Shown piece by piece: positions 61,808 through 64,000 of a stretch of 64,000 nt of DNA; within the stretch, counting starts at the first letter, position 1, and each line of letters begins with the position of its first letter. The stretch is from the NCBI RefSeq assembly GCF_028623165.1, contig NZ_CP117768.1:1240001-1304000 (forward strand). The letters run 5' to 3'. This stretch comes from Nostoc sp. UHCC 0926 (lineage in GTDB: Bacteria; Cyanobacteriota; Cyanobacteriia; Cyanobacteriales; Nostocaceae). Under the pieces are notes generated by a model. That model worked only from the letters and a program-made list of their open reading frames with translations. It did not search any database and had not been told where the DNA came from. Both the position numbers and the translations under genes were made by a program.

Positions 61808-62179
61808 TTAATTCGATAGTAAATAACGAATCCCTATCATTAATACAAAGATACCATACAGCTTTTTCATTAACTCGGTGCTAATAAACGGCTGATTTGC
61901 AAACAATGCCCCGAAGAAGTTACCCACGATTAAACCAACTGCAATAATCAGGGCATATTTGATATTAAGATTACCGTTGTGGTGGTAAACTAAGGCTGCT
62001 AAAATGCCGATTGGCAAAATTTGAGCAGCCACAGAAGTTCCTGTAGCTAACTTCTGATCCAAACCAATTACTAATACCATTGCCGGGATCATAATTGCGC
62101 CGCCACCAATACCAAACATCCCACCAGCAACGCCAGAAACTAAACCGATTATCAACAGTTGGAGAAAGATATTAGACAT
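61808..62179 (-). CDS. Half-length TSUP (TauE/SafE) family permease
   Basis: 123 residues with about four membrane helices. The family motif GGMFGIGGGAIMIPAM is near the N-terminus, followed by ATGTSVAAQILPIGILAAL. Usual members have ~250 residues in two such halves; this one is a single half with a complete C-terminus (GIRYLLSN), so it may work as a dimer. It would export a small anion such as sulfite or a sulfonate. Convergent with the FMN reductase. Confidence 0.85.
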   Translation of the reverse strand: MSNIFLQLLIIGLVSGVAGGMFGIGGGAIMIPAMVLVIGLDQKLATGTSVAAQILPIGILAALVYHHNGNLNIKYALIIAVGLIVGNFFGALFANQPFISTELMKKLYGIFVLMIGIRYLLSN

Positions 62180-62203
62180 AAAAAATGGTCACTATATTGC
62201 AAA

Positions 62204-63169
62204 TTATAAATTAATATTATTGGACAATATTGATTTAGGTAGCATTCCATGCACACCTTTTTGGGGACTGTTGACAACTTGAGTGATATGAAAATTTACA
62301 GCTAAACTACACAATACATAAGCATCTTCTGGCGACAAATTTATGAAGCGTTCCAGAAAATCAATCATGTTTTTTAAAGCCAGTTCTAAGGCTTCATCTA
62401 AGGTTTGAGCAAAGCCCATTGTGATGATATGAGTTGGAGTTTCGGCAATTGGTGTTGTCAGTTGCAAATCCTTGCGAAGTTTGAGGGTAATTCTACCGTT
62501 CATGGAAGTTTCAATGGCGGTGACATTTACTTCGCCGTCTCCTTGTGCCGAATGCCCATCACCAATAGAAAATAATGCACCTGGTACAAAAATTGGCAAA
62601 AATAAACGAGAACCAGCTTGCAGTTCCCGATTGTCAATATTACCACCGTAAGAACCTGGTGGGATAGAAGTTCGAGACGTTTCTGGAGTAGCGACACCAA
62701 GAATCCCAAAAAACGGTTTGAGGGGAATTTTTATGCCAGCACCCGCCGGAAATTCAGCGATATTGTTTACTAAATCTAGAGGAATGAATCTCAAAGCAGG
62801 TTGAGGAAACTGATGTGGTAAAGCTCCCCAACCTGTACGAATGGCATTGAAGCCGACAGGTAAACTAGGTGCGATCGCATTTAATTGTACTTCCAAAACA
62901 TCCCCTGGTTCGGCATCACGCACATAAATCGGCCCTGTGAGTAAATGCGGCCCCCCAGCAATTTTGCGTTCTGGTAGAAGATTTTGGCAGATATCGAGAA
63001 ATTCTGGTGTAACAAACTCAGGTGGTGCTTTGTCGTAAACGTAGTAACCAGTATAAGTTTCTACGTCAACCGTATCACCAGAATCAATAATGAGTGCTGG
63101 CTCTAGCAGATGGGAGAAACCACCTAAATGCACGGTTTCTTTTGAGGCTTTTAAAATGTAATGAGTCAT
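62204..63169 (-). CDS. Acetamidase/formamidase family protein
   Basis: 321 residues from the ATG at 63169 (nine codons more are in frame upstream). It matches the FmdA/AmdA family: GPIYVRDAEPGDVLEV, NRELQAGSRLFLPIFVPGALFSIGDGHSAQGDGEV and LEL-type C-terminal helices (EALELALKNMIDFLERF). The GDGHSAQGDGEV motif carries the catalytic and metal ligands. It would hydrolyse formamide, acetamide or a related amide to release ammonium. Confidence 0.93.
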   Translation of the reverse strand: MTHYILKASKETVHLGGFSHLLEPALIIDSGDTVDVETYTGYYVYDKAPPEFVTPEFLDICQNLLPERKIAGGPHLLTGPIYVRDAEPGDVLEVQLNAIAPSLPVGFNAIRTGWGALPHQFPQPALRFIPLDLVNNIAEFPAGAGIKIPLKPFFGILGVATPETSRTSIPPGSYGGNIDNRELQAGSRLFLPIFVPGALFSIGDGHSAQGDGEVNVTAIETSMNGRITLKLRKDLQLTTPIAETPTHIITMGFAQTLDEALELALKNMIDFLERFINLSPEDAYVLCSLAVNFHITQVVNSPQKGVHGMLPKSILSNNINL

Positions 63170-63303
63170 CGCTATTTTGTTTTTAGTTGCGTGCAATACA
63201 GGAGCAAGTCACATGGGCAGGTTCAAAAACTTGAACAAACTGGTGTACCATTGGTAGGGATACAGCAATATTCCCTAACACGTGTTGCATTAAAGAGAAA
63301 GCG

Positions 63304-63657
63304 CTATGTTAATAACTTGCACAGAATTTTAGCAATCAAATCTTGCATATCCGATGACAATGTACCCAGTTCACGCTGAATCACCAATTTACGAACTGTC
63401 ATCAAATGATCCAGCCTAATAGTCGATGGTTTATTTAACCTACTGGCAGCAAAATTAGGATGATTGGTATCCAATACAATGTCCGTTTCCATCAAATCAG
63501 ATGGAATCTTACTGGTGATGAAAGCAAGGATAACATGTTTGTAAGATCCCACTGGATTAGTCAAGCAAATGGCTGGACGCAATTTAATAGCTGATAAATC
63601 ATCGAATGGGAAAGGTACGAGGACAATTTTACCCTTAGTCATTGAATGGCTTTCCAT
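63304..63657 (-). CDS. PemK/MazF-family toxin, second locus
   Basis: 117 residues; MESHSMTKG offers two ATG starts (63657 or 63642). The core is KGKIVLVPFPFDDLSAIKLRPAICL, FITSKIPSDLMETDIVL, and SRLNKPSTIRLDHLMTVRK, typical of the growth-inhibitor PemK/MazF fold without the insertion seen in the other copy. It overlaps the 3' end of the TPR/antitoxin-like gene by up to 23 bases, suggesting a coupled toxin-antitoxin pair. Confidence 0.87.
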   Translation of the reverse strand: MESHSMTKGKIVLVPFPFDDLSAIKLRPAICLTNPVGSYKHVILAFITSKIPSDLMETDIVLDTNHPNFAASRLNKPSTIRLDHLMTVRKLVIQRELGTLSSDMQDLIAKILCKLLT

Positions 63658-64000
63658 CGGCTAAGGTGTAAATATCTTCTTCAGGATCTTTTAGAAAATC
63701 AAAGACTGGATTACTCGCTGCTGCTTTAAGCCATTCTTGTTCATCTATTTCTTCTTCATCTTCCCAATCATTTTCTGTCTGAATCAAAGCCTGAAACTGC
63801 TTGTTTTCTCGAATAATGTCAAAATCTGAGTCATATTTTGCCATTTTTAAATATTGCTCAGGACTCAGACTTATAACTTTTTGCAAATTATTAATTGCTA
63901 GTTCAATATCTCCCTGCAACGCATAACAACATGCCTTATTGTAAAAAGCATCTGCATAATCAGGTTTTAATTCCAAAGCTTTGTCAAAGCTTGTTTTGCT
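63635..64000 (-). CDS. TPR protein with antitoxin-like C-terminus, partial
   Basis: The frame is open from 64000 down to the stop at 63635, so the start is outside the window; 121 residues are visible. The beginning is TPR (SFDKALELKPDYADAFYNKA, then CCYALQGDIELAINNLQKVI). The last part (WLKAAASNPVFDFLKDPEED then IYTLADGKPFND) resembles the C-terminal peptide of antitoxins paired with PemK/MazF toxins. Its end overlaps such a toxin gene. A TPR-antitoxin fusion is therefore plausible. Confidence 0.75.
   Translation of the reverse strand, partial: SKTSFDKALELKPDYADAFYNKACCYALQGDIELAINNLQKVISLSPEQYLKMAKYDSDFDIIRENKQFQALIQTENDWEDEEEIDEQEWLKAAASNPVFDFLKDPEEDIYTLADGKPFND

Overview
The window is chromosomal DNA of a filamentous, probably heterocyst-forming cyanobacterium of the Nostoc/Anabaena kind. 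The evidence is the very frequent GCGATCGC (HIP1) octamer, a CpcT-type phycobilin lyase gene, WD40, pentapeptide, NACHT and Uma2 proteins, short tandem repeats with a 21-base period, and many small dispersed palindromic repeats. Genus and species cannot be fixed from sequence reading alone.

Layout. 1-7.4 kb: a truncated orphan HsdR-N-type nuclease, a small conserved protein, a 63-bp tandem repeat, a seven-bladed WD40 protein, an intact group II intron with an RT/maturase/HNH protein, and a pentapeptide-repeat protein. 7.4-11.5 kb: aldo/keto reductase, threonine deaminase (ilvA), and a two-gene unit of a zinc-ribbon protein and a duplicated-domain protein. 12-15 kb: tonB divergent from exbB-exbD. 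15-23.6 kb: an orphan type II thioesterase, a NACHT NTPase with a low-complexity Ala/Asn/Tyr repeat, a single-domain globin, a carotenoid oxygenase, a Uma2 nuclease and miaB.

23.6-41.1 kb is the most distinctive part: seven minus-strand genes for secreted proteins. Six carry DUF11-like, SdrD_B-like, GEVED or cadherin-like modules. The seventh is a 1330-residue protein with Ig-like domains and a long outer-membrane beta-barrel-like region, whose start overlaps the preceding gene by 4 bp. Two of the large proteins share their N-terminal halves and two share their C-terminal halves, so the middle one looks like a recombinant. I read the cluster as a surface-structure or adhesin system with its own outer-membrane partner; that role is inference.

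41.9-50 kb: threonine synthase plus a MoaD/ThiS-like protein ending in Gly-Gly, a porin pseudogene, a large membrane-anchored protein of unknown function, a second threonine synthase and cpcT. 50.4-51.2 kb: tRNA-Cys followed by repeated CTGGGGTAA motifs and a frameshifted tyrosine integrase, the scar of an integrated element. 51.5-58 kb: inositol-monophosphatase-like protein, PanE-like reductase, an EAL phosphodiesterase with a candidate 36-residue secreted peptide upstream, an IS630-type remnant, and a polar amino-acid ABC transporter. 58-64 kb: cytochrome P450, a mazEF cassette bracketed by an 85-bp direct repeat, an FMN reductase, a half-size TSUP permease, an acetamidase/formamidase, and a second MazF-like toxin overlapping a TPR protein with an antitoxin-like tail that runs off the right edge.

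All family assignments come from motif and architecture reading by eye; no database search was possible.
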